Of a stretch of DNA of 64,000 nucleotides, positions 23,191 to 36,200 are shown piece by piece; positions within the stretch are counted from its first letter, which is position 1, and each line of letters opens with the position of its first letter. Both the position numbers and the translations under genes were made by a program. A model generated the notes under the pieces. That model was not told where the DNA came from. It did not search any database and worked only from the letters and a program-made list of their open reading frames with translations. Source of the DNA: Strobilurus pachycystidiatus (lineage: Eukaryota; Basidiomycota; Agaricomycetes; Agaricales; Physalacriaceae); the NCBI GenBank assembly GCA_019915135.1, contig JAHLMK010000019.1, positions 1 through 64,000 on the forward strand, written 5' to 3'.

Positions 23191-25090
23191 AGCCGGTGGT
23201 GCGTTTCTGCGGACCAGTGACAGCGATTCGCCGATAGATCCTCGCGGGTTCTCCGTTCGATGGAATAGCGCGTCGTTGTCCAAATAAATCAGGCTATCTG
23301 ACTGGGAAGGAGCAGCGACGGTCCCCAGTCTCCTTGGCAGACGGAATCGTTGGCGCAGGCAGCGTCGGTGTTCGTTGGGAGAAAGAGTTGGCCGGACCGG
23401 ACGTTGCCGGAACTTCGGATCGATGGTCATAGCCATCGACCCAGACACCCAGACTCATCTTTCGTCATCATCAACAGCTCACACTGAGTCTTCGCCGAGA
23501 GCTGGACATGGTGTGCGTCGGCGCGAAGTTAAATTAGAACGTCAGCGCGTGAACACAGGCGAGACATGTTTTATACATATGAGAACCGAACTACAAACTT
23601 CGGCTTGTACAAAGGCATGCAGAACAACTCCGAGTCGGAGCCAAGCTAGCGAAAAGCACAGCGAACATTTGAACGGAGAATGCGGTAGTAGATCCCCGTA
23701 ATTAAAAATCTCCGGCGGGGGTCGAATTCGAAAGTGTCATGATCAACCCGAGCAGCAGACCTTCTAAGCCTGTATCCTCGACCAACGGACTTGGAATCGG
23801 ACTCGAACTCGGAGATTCTGGAGTGGAGATGATGTCGACTTTAGACAGTCCAAATGAGAAGAAGGGGATGAGCATTCGAGCCACAGGCAGACAACTCTAA
23901 CGATTCATGATAAGTACAAAGAGCGATAAAGAAAAGATAGGAACCGAATGGAATCCCATTTTGGAGAATCAAAAACATCTGCCATGACGAGAATACCAGA
24001 CCAGAGAGAAGAAGTGCCCCACCGTTCACAACCGAAGCGTTGGGCGCCGAGTTAACGTTACAAGAGAAAAACGACGCGCTCAGCATTGGGAGGGAGAAAG
24101 TGAGCGAGCCTGCAGAACGTCATTCACGGACATCCGCAGTCCTACGCAGAATGTCATCCGAGCATAAAATGTCGGCGCCAACTGGGCAGTGAGACGCGAT
24201 TTACTTGTATGCGCTGCACCAGGAAAGGAAGACAGCCGGCATTGCACTGGTAGTACTTCAAGTTCTCCGCCACGTCGTGCATCCTTTTCCTATCGTCTAG
24301 TCCTGGTGGTGAAGGAAGTGCGGAAGATTGGAAATGGTAACAAGGACAGAGAGAAAGGTGTGTCGCCGTGGTGGAATCGGCGTAGCGTCCTATTCATTGA
24401 TGGGCGAGGAGAGCCTCGTCGCAGCATCCCCAAGTCCGCCATTTCGCCCTCCTTGAGCGGAACGGCAGGCGGCTGGACTGCCTCGAGACAAAGCCTTTGT
24501 AGACCCTAGAGAGAGCCGCTTCGAATAGCTTCACCCTCTGTGCAAAATGCCCTGGTCATGCTCCTGCCGAATTGTGGCGTGCCAGGCCCGGTCTGCAGAT
24601 CTAAACCTTCGACCCGCTGATGCAAACGGTCTTGAACCGACAAACGCCCTTGAGCCGGACGGTGGCTTTGGGATTACTCGTGCCCAAAGGTTTGGCAGAG
24701 TGGACGACGAAGACCCGGAGTGAGAATGGATTCAAATGCGGATTTTGGTGCTACGGATATACGCATCGGGCGAGGATAGACGGCGGAGCACCCATGCAGA
24801 GTGCAAGACGGTCCCGAAGGATTGTAAGGCGCTGTCCTGGGGTGTAAAAGACTTACTGCTCACGAGAGAGTATGAATCGAGTAGAATTCAACAATACGGG
24901 TGAACGATAAGTAAAAGACTAAAGAGCGACGTGGCTCGATATGAAAGGAGACCGACTTAACTTAAGATACTCCTAGAGTGTCATCTTTTTGGCTCGATCA
25001 ACGAGCTATGTATGTGCTTAGTAAGGTGGCGCGTAGCGCCGTATGGTAACCCCTCCTTACACACCCCCACCTAGATGACCGCCAGGGGAT
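23191..25090. other. Long stretch without a recognisable gene
   Basis: Short open frames occur on both strands, such as a hydrophobic minus-strand frame at 24086-23841, but none carries family motifs or splices convincingly. I can assign nothing. Confidence 0.45.
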
Positions 25091-27080
25091 CTAAAGAGAT
25101 AACTTAGTGAGGGAGAAGGAGAATGAGATGAGATGCAAACTTCGAGATTCAACGGTTGAGTTCTCTGTGTCAATGGCCATTGCTTGGAAACGTTGCTGAA
25201 CCTCGGTGGTCCCCGATTCCTCTTCGGCCTCGTCGTATGATTTCTTCGGTCCGTACATGCGGAACGTCTCAATGGTTGCATGCGCGAGAACAGGATGCTC
25301 GCCAACCAAAAGCCATCTGTCCAAGTCATCAAAACGATCGAACATCTGTCCATGTCTCTTCGTCAACCATGCAGCGGAACATCTCGACGGCATGGCCACT
25401 GGGTTTTAACCATGCGTCCCACGACTCGTAAGGCTGAACAAAGTACGTTCTCGACAACACACGGCGACGGAGGCGGTCGACCTCCATTCAGCATTGACGT
25501 GTTTGCCGGATGAGTGCTGTAACGCAGGTGGTGACGGAGAGTATGGATCCCGTAAGAGCGAAGGAGAGCCAACGTCTTCGTTGTGAAGCGGCTGCGATAC
25601 AACAAACTAAGAACAAGTGAGTCGTCAATGCGAGTAGATGGTTCGATGACGGCACGACGGATCTCTGGAGGCCAATCCTCCTGAATGATAAGTTCCTTGC
25701 GTTCAACCTTCGTGTTATGGCGCTTGACCATTTCGTCAAAGTACTCGGGGATGGCGAGGAATGACATGAGGATAAGTCGGAAGCGGGACAATTGCTGGGG
25801 GGCCAACTCGCCGTAGACGCCCTTCTTTCGACGAATCATTGGAGTGAGAGCCTGTACAAAGACGTAAGCCAGCACAGATGGTGCATACGCATGTAGGGCG
25901 GCGTTGAAGACAACACCGAGGTCGTAGAGCTCCGAGCCAGGACTGCAGTGAATGAGCAGATGAGACGCGATGTCCTCGAGGGAGTATTCGACGCCGTAGA
26001 TATTCGGCATGGTAGGGGCGCTAGCACGCCAGTTAAAGCTCGCACGGTCAGTCGATACATATGTTCCGACAAAGAACTTACCGAATTCAATGAGCCGTTG
26101 CGCTGTGTAACCTCAATGTCCCACGCTTCCTTGACAATCTTGGCGTTCTTCGAGTCGTGAATTCAGTGCCAAGCAAAGGGAGCAACATCGTCGGATGCAT
26201 TAGCGGTAGAGCGCTCGACTGCGCGGCTCAAGATCTTGAGCATGACAATCTTCTGCCTTGCGGATGGGTGATATGGGTTGCCTTCAATTTTGCGAGTGCC
26301 TGCAAGACTTCAGTAATGCATCGTTCAAGTGTGTTCGCACGTCACCTTCCCAAAGGTCGTTCACGGTCATGGGGAACCCTTTCCACCAGAAGCCAGGCAT
26401 TGTTTTCTCCATTCCGGTGAGAGTCCACGAAGACTGATTCTGCATGACGCCGTTGAAGTACGCGTTTGCTGGATTATTCGCGATGACGAGATTAGCCTCA
26501 CTTACATGGAGAGAGACGTCCGTTAAAGTCATTGCGTCGCTCGTCGACGCCGTTGATCTTGATAGTGCCAATATTCGGGGGAGGTCGCGGCGCAGTGCGT
26601 GCGAGGGCCGTCTTATAAACCGGGGGAATTGGCAGGCGAGCGGCGCGCGCGTTGTCTGTGGACGTCGTGGTGGTCTGGGAGGTATTGACCTGACGGTCTC
26701 CTTTGACTGATATGAGCCAACTGTCGTCTTCGTCGTCGCTGGCGTCACCATCGTCATTGTCGTCGTTGTTGTTCTCAATGACCTCAGTAGACGTGTTTTC
26801 CTGAGAAGATGTTAGATCAAAGCTCCAGATTCCACGGCTACACACTTTGTTATCCATCGTTGCCTTTGAATTTCTGGTCCACTGGACAATCTTCTCCTTT
26901 CGTGTATCATCCATATCGAGTTCAAACCGCTTGTCGCAGAGTACGCTCTCGATCTCCGTGCAGAGTATCCAGTCGGCACTTGACCGGATCCAAGTAAGAC
27001 TGGGATCTTTCGGAGGGCCTTCAGATCCTTTGACGTTGTCGGCGTTGCGTCCTGAGTGCGCGTTGCACGGGTCTGGTAGA
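25091..27080 (-). CDS. Unassigned multi-exon gene, possibly damaged
   Basis: Minus-strand pieces line up as one gene. An N-terminal exon (26914-26500) has VQWTRNSKATMDNKV, an Asn/Asp-rich acidic stretch and a Thr/Ser-rich linker. The next exon (about 26490-26290) contains NAYFNGVMQNQSSWTLTGME and WWKGFPMTVNDLWEGDVRTH. A further exon holds QKIVMLKILSRAVERSTANA. The longest exon (26010-25440) has MPNIYGVEYSLEDIASHLLI, IRRKKGVYGELAPQQ and TKTLALLRSYGIHTLRHHLR. The 3' end (25399-25091) has DDLDRWLLVGEHPVLAHATI. An in-frame TGA lies in the third segment near 26160 unless spliced out. I do not recognise the protein and no catalytic motif stands out. The acidic and polar linkers suggest a nuclear or scaffold protein at most. 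The 5' end is uncertain. Confidence 0.45.
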
Positions 27081-27289
27081 CATTAAAGCAGCCTAGAACA
27101 GTTCAGTTGTTTCCACTATGAGTGATCTTCACGTAACCCAACCTCACCAGAGCGGGCTGTATCCTTGGGCATATTCAGAGTCACACCGATTCAACGTAGT
27201 GCGAGGCAGGAAAGGGGGAGTCGACAGGAAAATCTGACATTGCGATGCTTGAAGTTCGAGTTCGAGTACCACCGGCCCACGCGTCACCG

Positions 27290-29245
27290 ATCAAATCACT
27301 GATCCGAATTTCAAACTCCGGTGGCAATTCCTTAATTTCAAACCATGATCATCTCGCGACCACACTACGCGTCTCGCGCGTCTGCGGCGACTTTTCGAAG
27401 CTGGCGCGGATGTTTGACGTCCTGCAGTGTCAGATAGTTGTCCAGAGCCGCCAAGTCTCGCGCATTGCTGAACGGTTCCCAGGTAACGCCGCCATCGGTC
27501 CATTGCACTCGGAACTCAACTTCGCCCTCTATCCAACGGTGGGTCAAAATGCAATCTACAAATGTTTCATCATTATTCAACGCCCAAGAATCATAGGGGC
27601 CCGGTACCATTCTTCCCAGGAAAAAAGAATTTAGTCGCTAGGTACGTGTTTCCGCAATCTTGTGATGTGGAACACAGGATTGATACCTCGCAAAGCCAAC
27701 AACGGTGGCAGTTCCAGCTCATACGCGTCGTTCTCTGGCATATATTTCACCACAGGATATGGACCAATGTATCTAGGCTGTAGCTTACGCGTACGGCGCT
27801 TCGGCAGATTCAGTTCTTTTGTCGGCAGGTACACGAGATCTCCATTCTTGATGTCTAGACTGCGCTGACGCCGTTTACTTGCCTGATAGGTTTGAAATAC
27901 ACGGCTAGCTATTATTCCGTCATGTGCAGCAGCTAGGTTCACAAGCGCATTACGAGCAAATGAACGAATTCCCGGGGAAACCGGTCAAGTCGGCCTGACA
28001 GTAGCCAACATTCTGGGCAGGTACCCATAGATAATTTCAAACGGTGCGTACTTCGTAGTCGCACTGATGCTGGAGTTTATCGCAAACTCGGTCAGGTCGA
28101 CCTTCTCTAACCAGTCTTTCTGATCAGGTCTCAGCTCGGCCCGGAATATCTGGGCTACATTTCTATTCATTCGTTCTGTGACTCCGTCCGCCTGGGGATG
28201 AGAGGATGTGGACATCAGCAGCCGTGCGCCCAGAATCCTGTGGAACTCGCGCCACCACTGAGACGTGAATTTCGAATCACGGTCACTGACTATAGACCGC
28301 GGTAGGCCATGCAGTCTCACTATCTCGCGTAAGTGAATCCAAGAAGGTTCAGAAGTTTTCATTTTTGTAGTCACAGGTATTAGGTGCACCATTCCGGTGA
28401 GGCGGCAAACTATAACCCACAGGTAATTGTAACCCTTCACTTCGGGAAATGGTCCAATGAAATCCATCCCTATAGAGTCCCATGGACGTTCAGGAACGGG
28501 TAAGGTATGTAACAATCCAGAAGGTTTCTGATTCTTGTCTTCGTCCGCTGACAGAACTCACAGGAATAGCAGAACTTCTCGCAGTCACCCTGGATCGAAC
28601 GCCACCAGTACCAGCGTCGGACATACTCACTTGTCCTCTAAGCACCGTAATGTCCGAGTACACGATGTGCCTGCTACAAGATACGAGGACTTTGTCCGAG
28701 CATGGCTCCGATCCCGGTTTGTGAAGCATCACAAATCACCCAGATTGGGTCCTTCTGTCTTGCATCAACTGGCGTCAGCACTGGAGTATGCTCGCATACC
28801 CTCTTCACCATTTCGAAGCATCGCTGATGTACCGGTAGCCACATGAATGGGTGTCCGTTTTGAGTCATACTCATTGGCGGTCCGGTGTACGCAGTGATAT
28901 CCGGCAAGAACGCCGCGATGTACTACTGTACTAATCCCACAAACTTTTGGACGACATGGTAGCTCCGCGGGGTCCTCCAGCTAAGTATCTTCTGTATTTT
29001 GTCTTCATCAACATGAATTCCTTCGTCATCTATCAGATATCCAAGGCAATCGACTGCTTCAGCATATAATTCGCATTTTGACCGCTTTAGGTACAGTTAC
29101 TGTTCACGCAATCGCGTCAGCACCAGTCGCAGGTGAGCTTCAAGATCTTCCATGGAGTCAGAATATATGAAGATGTCATCGAGATACACGTGGACGTAGA
29201 CACCAATGACATCACGGACGCGGTTGTGCTGGAAGTAATTTGCTC
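27290..29245 (-). mobile_element. Ty3/gypsy (chromovirus-type) retrotransposon relic
   Basis: On the minus strand from 29245 downwards the order is that of a gypsy pol gene. It runs reverse transcriptase YLDDIFIYSDSMEDLEAHL with DCLGYLIDDEGIHVDED, the RT-RNase H junction with ICDASQTGIGAMLGQ, and an H2C2-type zinc region (CEKFCYSCEFCQRTK). The integrase core has D (GMDFIGPFP), D (SIVSDRDSKF) and E (HPQADGVTERMNR), followed by LQPRYIGPYPVVKYM and a chromodomain (WIEGEVEFRVQWTDGGVTWE, near 27540-27480). Most of RNase H is deleted, and the zinc region and integrase are in different frames. Gag, protease and the start of RT are missing, and I see no LTRs. It is dead. The chromodomain class is known to target heterochromatin. 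Confidence 0.92.
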
Positions 29246-29701
29246 AGCTTTGAGGTGCGTTGGACTCATCCATCACACTGAATCAGTCTCTGGCAAATCT
29301 GTGTTGCGCTTCGCGCCAGATCTCACGCTCCATACCGAGTCGTTCACTCATAACGATAACGGCATATGTCCATCTCTCGAACCCCGAGGTGGCCTTACTG
29401 CTCGTTGTCGTCATTCCAGCATGCTTTCGGCGCAGTTGTACAGGCAGGGCGGGCTACACGCACCGAGAACGAGAGATACGAGCTAGTCTTCTGTTTCTCA
29501 ACTACGAACGTCGGATTCGCAAAATCTTACCCAACCCTTTGTCGATCGCCTTAAGGAGAGCGGGGCCGATAGGAATGCTCGCTTTCATCCTGCTCAAACT
29601 GTATGTTCTTATAACTCCCGTTCCCTTCACTCGCTCATCTCGCCTAGTATCAGGTCGCTGCTGACCTGGATAACACTGGACGTGGTGAAGGGTACAAGAC
29701 A

Positions 29702-30459
29702 ATGAGCAAAGCCGCCAAAAAAGCCTACTCGGGAAAGTCAAAGCCCGTCACTGTCACAACCAAGAGATACACTGTCGTCTTGGTTGAGGGTACCAAGTCT
29801 GTCGCATGTGGGAAGTATCCAGGACCAAACGCTACAAAGTATATCTCCAATGTTCATTCTGCAATGATTTGACCGTATTCTACAGGATGGCCGCCCTTCT
29901 CAACGAGGGATACATATCCGCCGTCGACCTCGCTTTGGATACTGGTCCCCTGAGCCTCGAATATACTGTTGAATCGGCGTTCAGTTCATCTCACCGAAAC
30001 CTCTATCTTCGTATGAGGGATGGCGTGTGTTGACTGTTCAGGAGCCCGTTGTGGCAGTCGAGCGTCCGGCAAAGTCCTCTGGAAGGGGAGGTGCATCAAA
30101 GACTCTCTTTCGGCGAAGAAGCTTCCGGGTGTGTCACATATCCTGTGGCCCATGTTCTTCAAGGGAGGACGAGGCTTGAATGCGACAGAATTTGGCATGT
30201 ATGTTATTCATTCGATCATCCGTCTGATCTCTGTCTGAGCATACCACAGGGCAACTGTCAATACTGCTGTTCTGGGTGCAATATCTTGTTCAATTCTCTT
30301 CTCCCGACGGAACCGAACTTGGCACTTCGTGGTATCACGAGTGCCGACTATGAAGACGTCACATCGGACGTGGATTGGGATACCCTCATGACTGGCGGTC
30401 GAGACATCGCCTCAAACTTTGAGACTCTCTCGGATGACGATTCATTGTCCGACTCATGA
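29702..30459 (+). CDS. Unassigned spliced gene with an acidic C-terminus
   Basis: Candidate exons start at MSKAAKKAYSGKSKPVTVTT (29702). They continue through MAALLNEGYISAVDLALDTG and LSLEYTVESAFSSSHRNLYL (29887-30010), KKLPGVSHILWPMFFKGGRG (about 30118-30177) and a last exon with NSLLPTEPNLALRGITSADY, ending DDDSLSDS at TGA 30457-30459. The pieces are in different frames and need introns, for example 30200-30251, so the exact model is uncertain. I do not recognise the protein. It lies next to the retrotransposon relic on the opposite strand. Confidence 0.35.
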
Positions 30460-30567
30460 AACTTCCTTATTTCAATGTAAATACTCGCTGAATCATATTT
30501 AACTCGTTGCAACGCACTGTGGGAACTTGGAAGTGAAGGGTTAAGGCGTAACGGCCTCTCCCGCCGC

Positions 30568-31075
30568 GGTGATCGCCGATGGTAATTGCCTCGGGCGTTC
30601 CCACTCTGCCTCATAACTCCTTCCTCGTTGCCGCCTTACACTTTGCAACATCTCCCACTTGCATCCCACCACACGCCTGAACAGCTCACCACTCTGGCTA
30701 CTCTGGAGAATCTGTCGTCGCTCTCTTCCATGTCCGCGATTCCCTCTTCCCTACTTGCCTTCCCCAGCGTTTCATCCTCCCTTCATGCTTTGCCAAGGGC
30801 AAAGCATTTACGAGACGTCATCCTACATCCTACCACATCGTTCTATCGCCTTGCGAGTCAGCAAAAGGTGTGTGACCCTTCCCTACCTCTCAATTGTAAG
30901 TCTGATCTTTGATTTAGCTTCAAACCGCTATGCTACTTGCCCCGTTGACGCAGAGCCCACCGCCGCCTCAAGAGGATCTTTCGCGGCGGGTTCGTCGCTC
31001 TCAACTTGTCCAAGCACGCTGCTGACCCCGTCTGTCCTTTCAGTCGGCGCCATCATTGACTGACTCTGCGGAGCA
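30568..31075 (+). other. Unassigned Ser/Leu-rich reading frame
   Basis: An open frame from 30586 contains LHALPRAKHLRDVILHPTTS and FYRLASQQK, followed by a possible intron (30869-30917) and a Pro/Arg-rich continuation broken by a stop. It resembles a short fungal hypothetical protein rather than a known family. A decayed gene is possible. Confidence 0.25.
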
Positions 31076-31859
31076 TCTGATTATGCAAAAGCCAGTAAGT
31101 CTTGTAGCTCAATCCTCCATAGCTGTAGTGAGTGGATTTAAATTCTAATTCGTCGCTTTGCAGCACAAATAAAAGTGACTGTCGCTCTCTTCACTTCGCC
31201 TTTTTAGTTCGACACTTGGCTGGGTTGCCGGTTGTTGCAATTGTGTATATGTATAGTTTCCTGCTCTCGCTTGCTGTCATTGCTCACATATCATTCTCAT
31301 CGCATCCATAGAATCATGGACTGTCATGTATTATTTTTGTCCAAATATCCCCTCCTGTAACTTGAGAGCGTGTGATTTGGTCCGTCCTCCGGTTCTTTAC
31401 CTATGACTATGATTCATGGTTGTCCTCGCTGGAGCGGGTTGTGCTGGTAGGAGCGACAGCTAGCCGTGCGACGAGAGCGGTCATGCCGCTGGTCTGCCCA
31501 GGAGGTCCCCATCGTGCTCGGCACCATGCTCCATCGCTTACCGTTGGCGCCGCCTTTGATCTCCCCTCCTTTTAGTATCCGTGTGGTCGTTAGATCCATG
31601 CTGACCGTATCATGCAGTGCGCATCAGTCATCCGGAACACCCGTGGAGCTGCGTAGGATGAATCCCAGATGGTTGAGACTGGATTGATTTTCTCTTTTAC
31701 ACCAAAGACTGGCGCAATTTTTTGTGCGTACCGTACTTTCGAAGTCGGATTTTCTCCTACTAATAGTTCGTCAGTGCGTAGTGAGCCGAAGGATGTGCAC
31801 TCACTGCGCTACGTGACGTTAGATGAGTATGAGTTCACCAAAGCTTGTCTTCAACTCAG
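31076..31859. other. Intergenic stretch, nothing recognised
   Basis: AT-rich sequence with scattered short frames on both strands. No recognisable gene or repeat. Confidence 0.45.
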
Positions 31860-32442
31860 CGGAGATGGCACCGCGTCCTCAAAAACACAGATCCCAAGGT
31901 GCGAGGGCGGGCCATCGATCAATTAACAATGTCAGCATCTTTACCAATCCAGGGTTGGCCGGTGTCAATCAAACAGCTCACGGACAACCCTTCAGCTTCA
32001 ACTTATTCTCCTTCCACGACATGCCTCCGGCGGCTATCGAGGTGAGCACTCATGAGGCCGCAAGAGAGAAGGATCAATGCTTACCTCGGGGCTCCTAGAT
32101 ATATGTCGAGAGTGTCGTGGTTACTACTGACGCCACATCATACAGTATAATCCTTCCAAGTCTCTGCTTACGGGCTCAGTCTCCCCATGGTTCGCAATAA
32201 ATATTGATCCCATTTACGGTCCACTGAGGTGTATTAGAATCCAACCGCGACTACACGGCCCGACTCGAGCATGAGTTAGAAAAGGCTGCCACAGTCGCAG
32301 CAAGCAACTTTCGTGCCTCCTTTGTGACGGCGCTCAGGGAGGCCCACCAAATGGGTCCCCAGGTAGAGGAAGAGGGAGAGAAAGGGAAACATGCTGCATG
32401 GCCACAGGGCAAGAGATTACTGGACTTCTTCTGCTCGTAGCA
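31860..32442 (+). pseudogene. Duplicated unassigned gene fragment, copy 1
   Basis: The plus strand reads NPGLAGVNQTAHGQPFSFNL and SFHDMPPAAIE, then a probable intron from 32040. After it come a segment with VESVVVTTDATSYS and a last exon RDYTARLEHELEKAATVAAS with NFRASFVTALREAHQMG, ending DFFCS. The parallel segment at 42340-42805 has DDMPPAVE, HVQTDVVVTDAPLS and YAVRQEREIEKAATIAARTF with HASYVTAL. The two are clearly homologous with intron positions preserved, but both are short and diverged. The family is unknown. Confidence 0.5.
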
Positions 32443-33237
32443 GGCTCGTAGTGACATGATGATCTTTGCTATTGACATATGAGATGTGACACATATTAAT
32501 TTGTACAAGTGAAGCACAAGGTAATGGCCAGTCCCATTGTATGTGTGTGCACATGGAATCCAACGGCAGCGCCATCGAGCAGGAGTGGGACGAGGCTTGC
32601 AACAAGATTCGTCGGGTCAACCTTTTGTTGATGGCGGTTGCGTAGTGATTGCTCCGGACCAATAGAAATGACTCGTCCCCGGTGACTGCCCTGTTTTGGG
32701 CGATGCAGGTTTCCCTCTAGTCTCGAACTTCCAGCCTCTATAATGGTTCACTTTGCGTACGTCTCCCTCTCCCAATCATATCGATACTGGACGACGGCAA
32801 TGAACGGCCTTTTGGACGGGATCCTTTTCGAGCCTGCCATCGCCGAGGCCTAGCTCGCTGTCAGCCCGCCCGACGTCGCGCCGCTGCTCCCCGGATCACG
32901 CTCAACGACGACGGCGAGCACGGGTCGGATATCGACGGCGGACGTTGATGGGATGTGGGATAGGGGCTCGAGGGAGGGTGCCCAAGGATGTACGAGGCGC
33001 TGCTGTTTGCACAGCGGCGGGAACGCGCTGGGCAATCTGGTGCGTGTTCTACTCGATCTTGCTGCACCACTCTGACTGTAAAACCAAGAAACAAAAAAGC
33101 GAGGCGTCCATTCCGGCCTCTCTGCCCCACATCCGACAGGGAACAATGGAGAAAGCAAGACAGAAGGTGCCGATTATATGCTTTTCGCGGGGAAGTCGAA
33201 TCTTATCTGTTCCGAGCAGGCATACGCACTACACATT
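32443..33237. other. Stretch upstream of the eIF3a pseudogene, no assigned gene
   Basis: A short plus-strand piece near 32562-32645 (GSAIEQEWDEACNKIRRVNL) looks like the end of an unknown fungal protein. The remainder has no recognisable frame. Confidence 0.35.
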
Positions 33238-36200
33238 ATGGCGCCGTTTTCAAACCTGAGCACGGTGCTCAAGCAGGCGGACGGCTTGGTCAGCGTCGGG
33301 CAGCCGCATGCCGCGCTGCAGAGCTTGTCGGATTTGTTTGCCAGCAAGCGGTTCCGGAGCACGCCGTTACCAATGCTCGAGCCTATCATGATTAGGTGCG
33401 CTGTCTGCCTGCCTTCCCGCACGCCGTCCTCATCGTCTTACCTCCCGGAAGATTCGTCGAATTATGCGTGGAAACTCGCCGTGGACGTCAGGCCAAGGAG
33501 GGGCTCATATAGTACAAGAACATTGCCTAAAACGTGGATACATCGTCGGTGGAGCGCATCGTTCAGCGGTTAGTTGGAGAGGCGAGCAAGCGCGTGACAG
33601 AGGCTGTGGACAAGGCTGCCACGGTCACTGCCGGCGGCGTCGAGGTCGAGGATTTGGAGGCGTCCAAAACGCCCGAGTCCATTCTGCTCGGTGCGGTCAG
33701 CGGCGATCAGAGCAAGGACAGAACCGCGCCCTCGTCACTCCTTGGCTCAAGTTACTGTGGGAAGCTTACCGGACGAGTCTGGAAACCTTGAAGAACAACG
33801 CGCGTCTTGAAGGCATCTATCAAGTAAGACATTCATCTGATTGGTATACGAATAGAATTCCTAACCAGTTGTTAGCATATTGCACAAGCCGCCTTTAAGT
33901 TCTGCTTGGCGTACAACCGTCGTGTCGAATTCCGCCGTCTCTGCGAAACCCTCCGTCTCCATCTTTCCAACGTCGCCAATTACTCCCATCAACCCCATGC
34001 CATCAACCCCTCCGACCCGGAGACCCTCTAGCACCATCTCGATACACGCTTGGCCCAACTCCAGACGAGCGTCCAGCTCGAACTTTGGCAGGAAGCCTTC
34101 CGCAGCGTCGAGGACGTACACATGCTCCTCACCATGGCCAAGGCGTTCACCACCACCAGCGGGAAACAAGCACGCCCAACGATGTTGGCCGGCTACTACG
34201 AGAAATGCACCAAGGTCTTCTTGATGAACGGAGGCGGAGGAGCAGGCGCTTTGTGGCACGCTGCCGCTTGGGGACCGTACTACACCGTCATCACCAGCAT
34301 CCCGAGGGAGGCTGGATTACCGTCACAAGAGGAGCTCGCCGGCCAGGTCCTTGTCAGTGCGCTCGCTGTCCCCGTCAACACCGACTTCGACGAGAGCGGC
34401 ACGGAGGCCAAGGGCAAGACCGCGCGTTTGACAGCGCTTCTTGGACTGGCGCGTCCTCCTACGAGGAAGCGTCTTCTGGATGAAGCCCGAGTTGCTGATG
34501 TCCTGCGCTTGAGCCCTCCCCTCGTGCAGAAACTGTACGACGTCCTCGAGGTGCAGTTCGACCCTCTGACGCTGTGCGCTGATGTCGCTCCGATTTTGGA
34601 GTCATTGGAGGCCGAGATGGTCTACAAGGATTATGTCCCTCTTCTGAGGGAAGCTGTCTTCTTGCGCTTGTTGTCCCAGCTCAGCGAGGTGTACTCCACC
34701 ATGAAGCTATCTCAGCTCCTCGATCTTGTCAAGCCATTGGGCGAATCCTGGGGCGAGGGACGCGTCGAGGCCTACGTCATGGGTTGTGCTCGTCGTGGAG
34801 AGCTCAGCGTCCGCATCGACCATCTCGCCGGCTCCGTCGAGTTTGTTGACGAAGGCTTCGCCGGTGTCAACGAAGACAGCATTGGAACTGGCATCGGCGC
34901 TAGGGATGGAGGTATCCAACCCAGCATCGGCGAACTCGTCAGGAAGCGTCTCGGCAACGTTGCCATGTGCCTACACAACAGTCTCGCCAAGATTGACCCG
35001 CCCCCAGAGACACCTGTTGAGGACCAGAATGCCAAGCTTGACGTTCTTCTCAAGGCCGTCAATGCTGAGCGTAAGGCGCTGGCCCTGCGTCGGGCGCTTG
35101 TTGCCAGGAGGCGCGAGTTGAACTCGGAGTTGAGCGTGAGGAAGGAGAAGGAAGAGTTCGCGGTTGGCGGAGAATGCGCGGAAGAGGAAGGAAGAGGAAG
35201 GCAAGCGGGAGCGCGAGGCGATGCGCGCCACACGGGAGCGGGAGAACATTCAGCGTGTCGAGGCCGAAAAATACGCACAAAGCCTCCTCAAAGTTGGTAC
35301 ACTCAAGGGAAAGGACTTGGAGGTATGCAGATTCGTTTTTCGCTATCTTCTTCAGTCATTGATGATGTCTTCAGAAACTCGACAAATTTGATACCGAGAA
35401 CCTCCTTGAGATGCAAGTCAAGCAGCTGGAAAAGGAGAAAAAGGAGACCAGCCAGCGTCTGCGCGTCATCGCCAAGCGCGTCGACCACCTCGAGCGCGTG
35501 TATCGTAAGGAGGAGGCGCCGCTCCTTGCGCAGGACTATGCCCAGCAGCAGCTGACCGACCGCGGGACCCATGCCATTGTTCAAACCCAACTCAAGGCGG
35601 CAGCCGTGCAGCACCCCAAGGAGGAGCTGGACACGAAGAAGCGCATGCTCAGGATGATGGACGATTACCAGAAGAGGAGAGAGGATTTGGTGAGGAAGAA
35701 GGGCGAAGAGTTCGCGAGGAAGAGGGACGAGGCGACGAGGAGATGCGAAGAGGAGAAGGCTAAGCGGAGGAAGGCGGTCGAGAAGAAGAAGGAGGAGGAG
35801 CGCAAGGCCAGAGAGGAGGAGGAGAGGTCGAGGAGGCAGGCAGAGGAGGAGGAGAGGAGACTCGAGAGTATGTTCTTTTTTTCTGCGTTTGATCTTCCCC
35901 GTTCTGACTGTCATTCCAGAACGAGCCGCAGCAGAAGAAGCAGAGCGTGCCGAAGCAGGGCGTATCCGCCTCGAATCTGAAGCCGCTGAAGCCGCCAAGG
36001 TGGAGAAAGCCCGTAAGGCCCACGAGGAACGTGAAGCAGAGCGTGCTGCCGCTGCAGAGAAAGCCCGTCTCCAGCAGCAGCGCGAGGAGGAGGCCGAGCG
36101 ACGTGCAGCGGAGAGACGCAAAGCTGCCGTCGCCCCGCCGGCCGTGTCTCGCAGCGCATTCAGCCGTCGCGATGGCGGTAGCAATCCTTGGCGCCGCAGC

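Noticed and set aside
27290..29245. Complete LTR retrotransposon
   Set aside because: RNase H is mostly deleted, frames differ between domains, gag and protease are absent and no LTR pair was seen.
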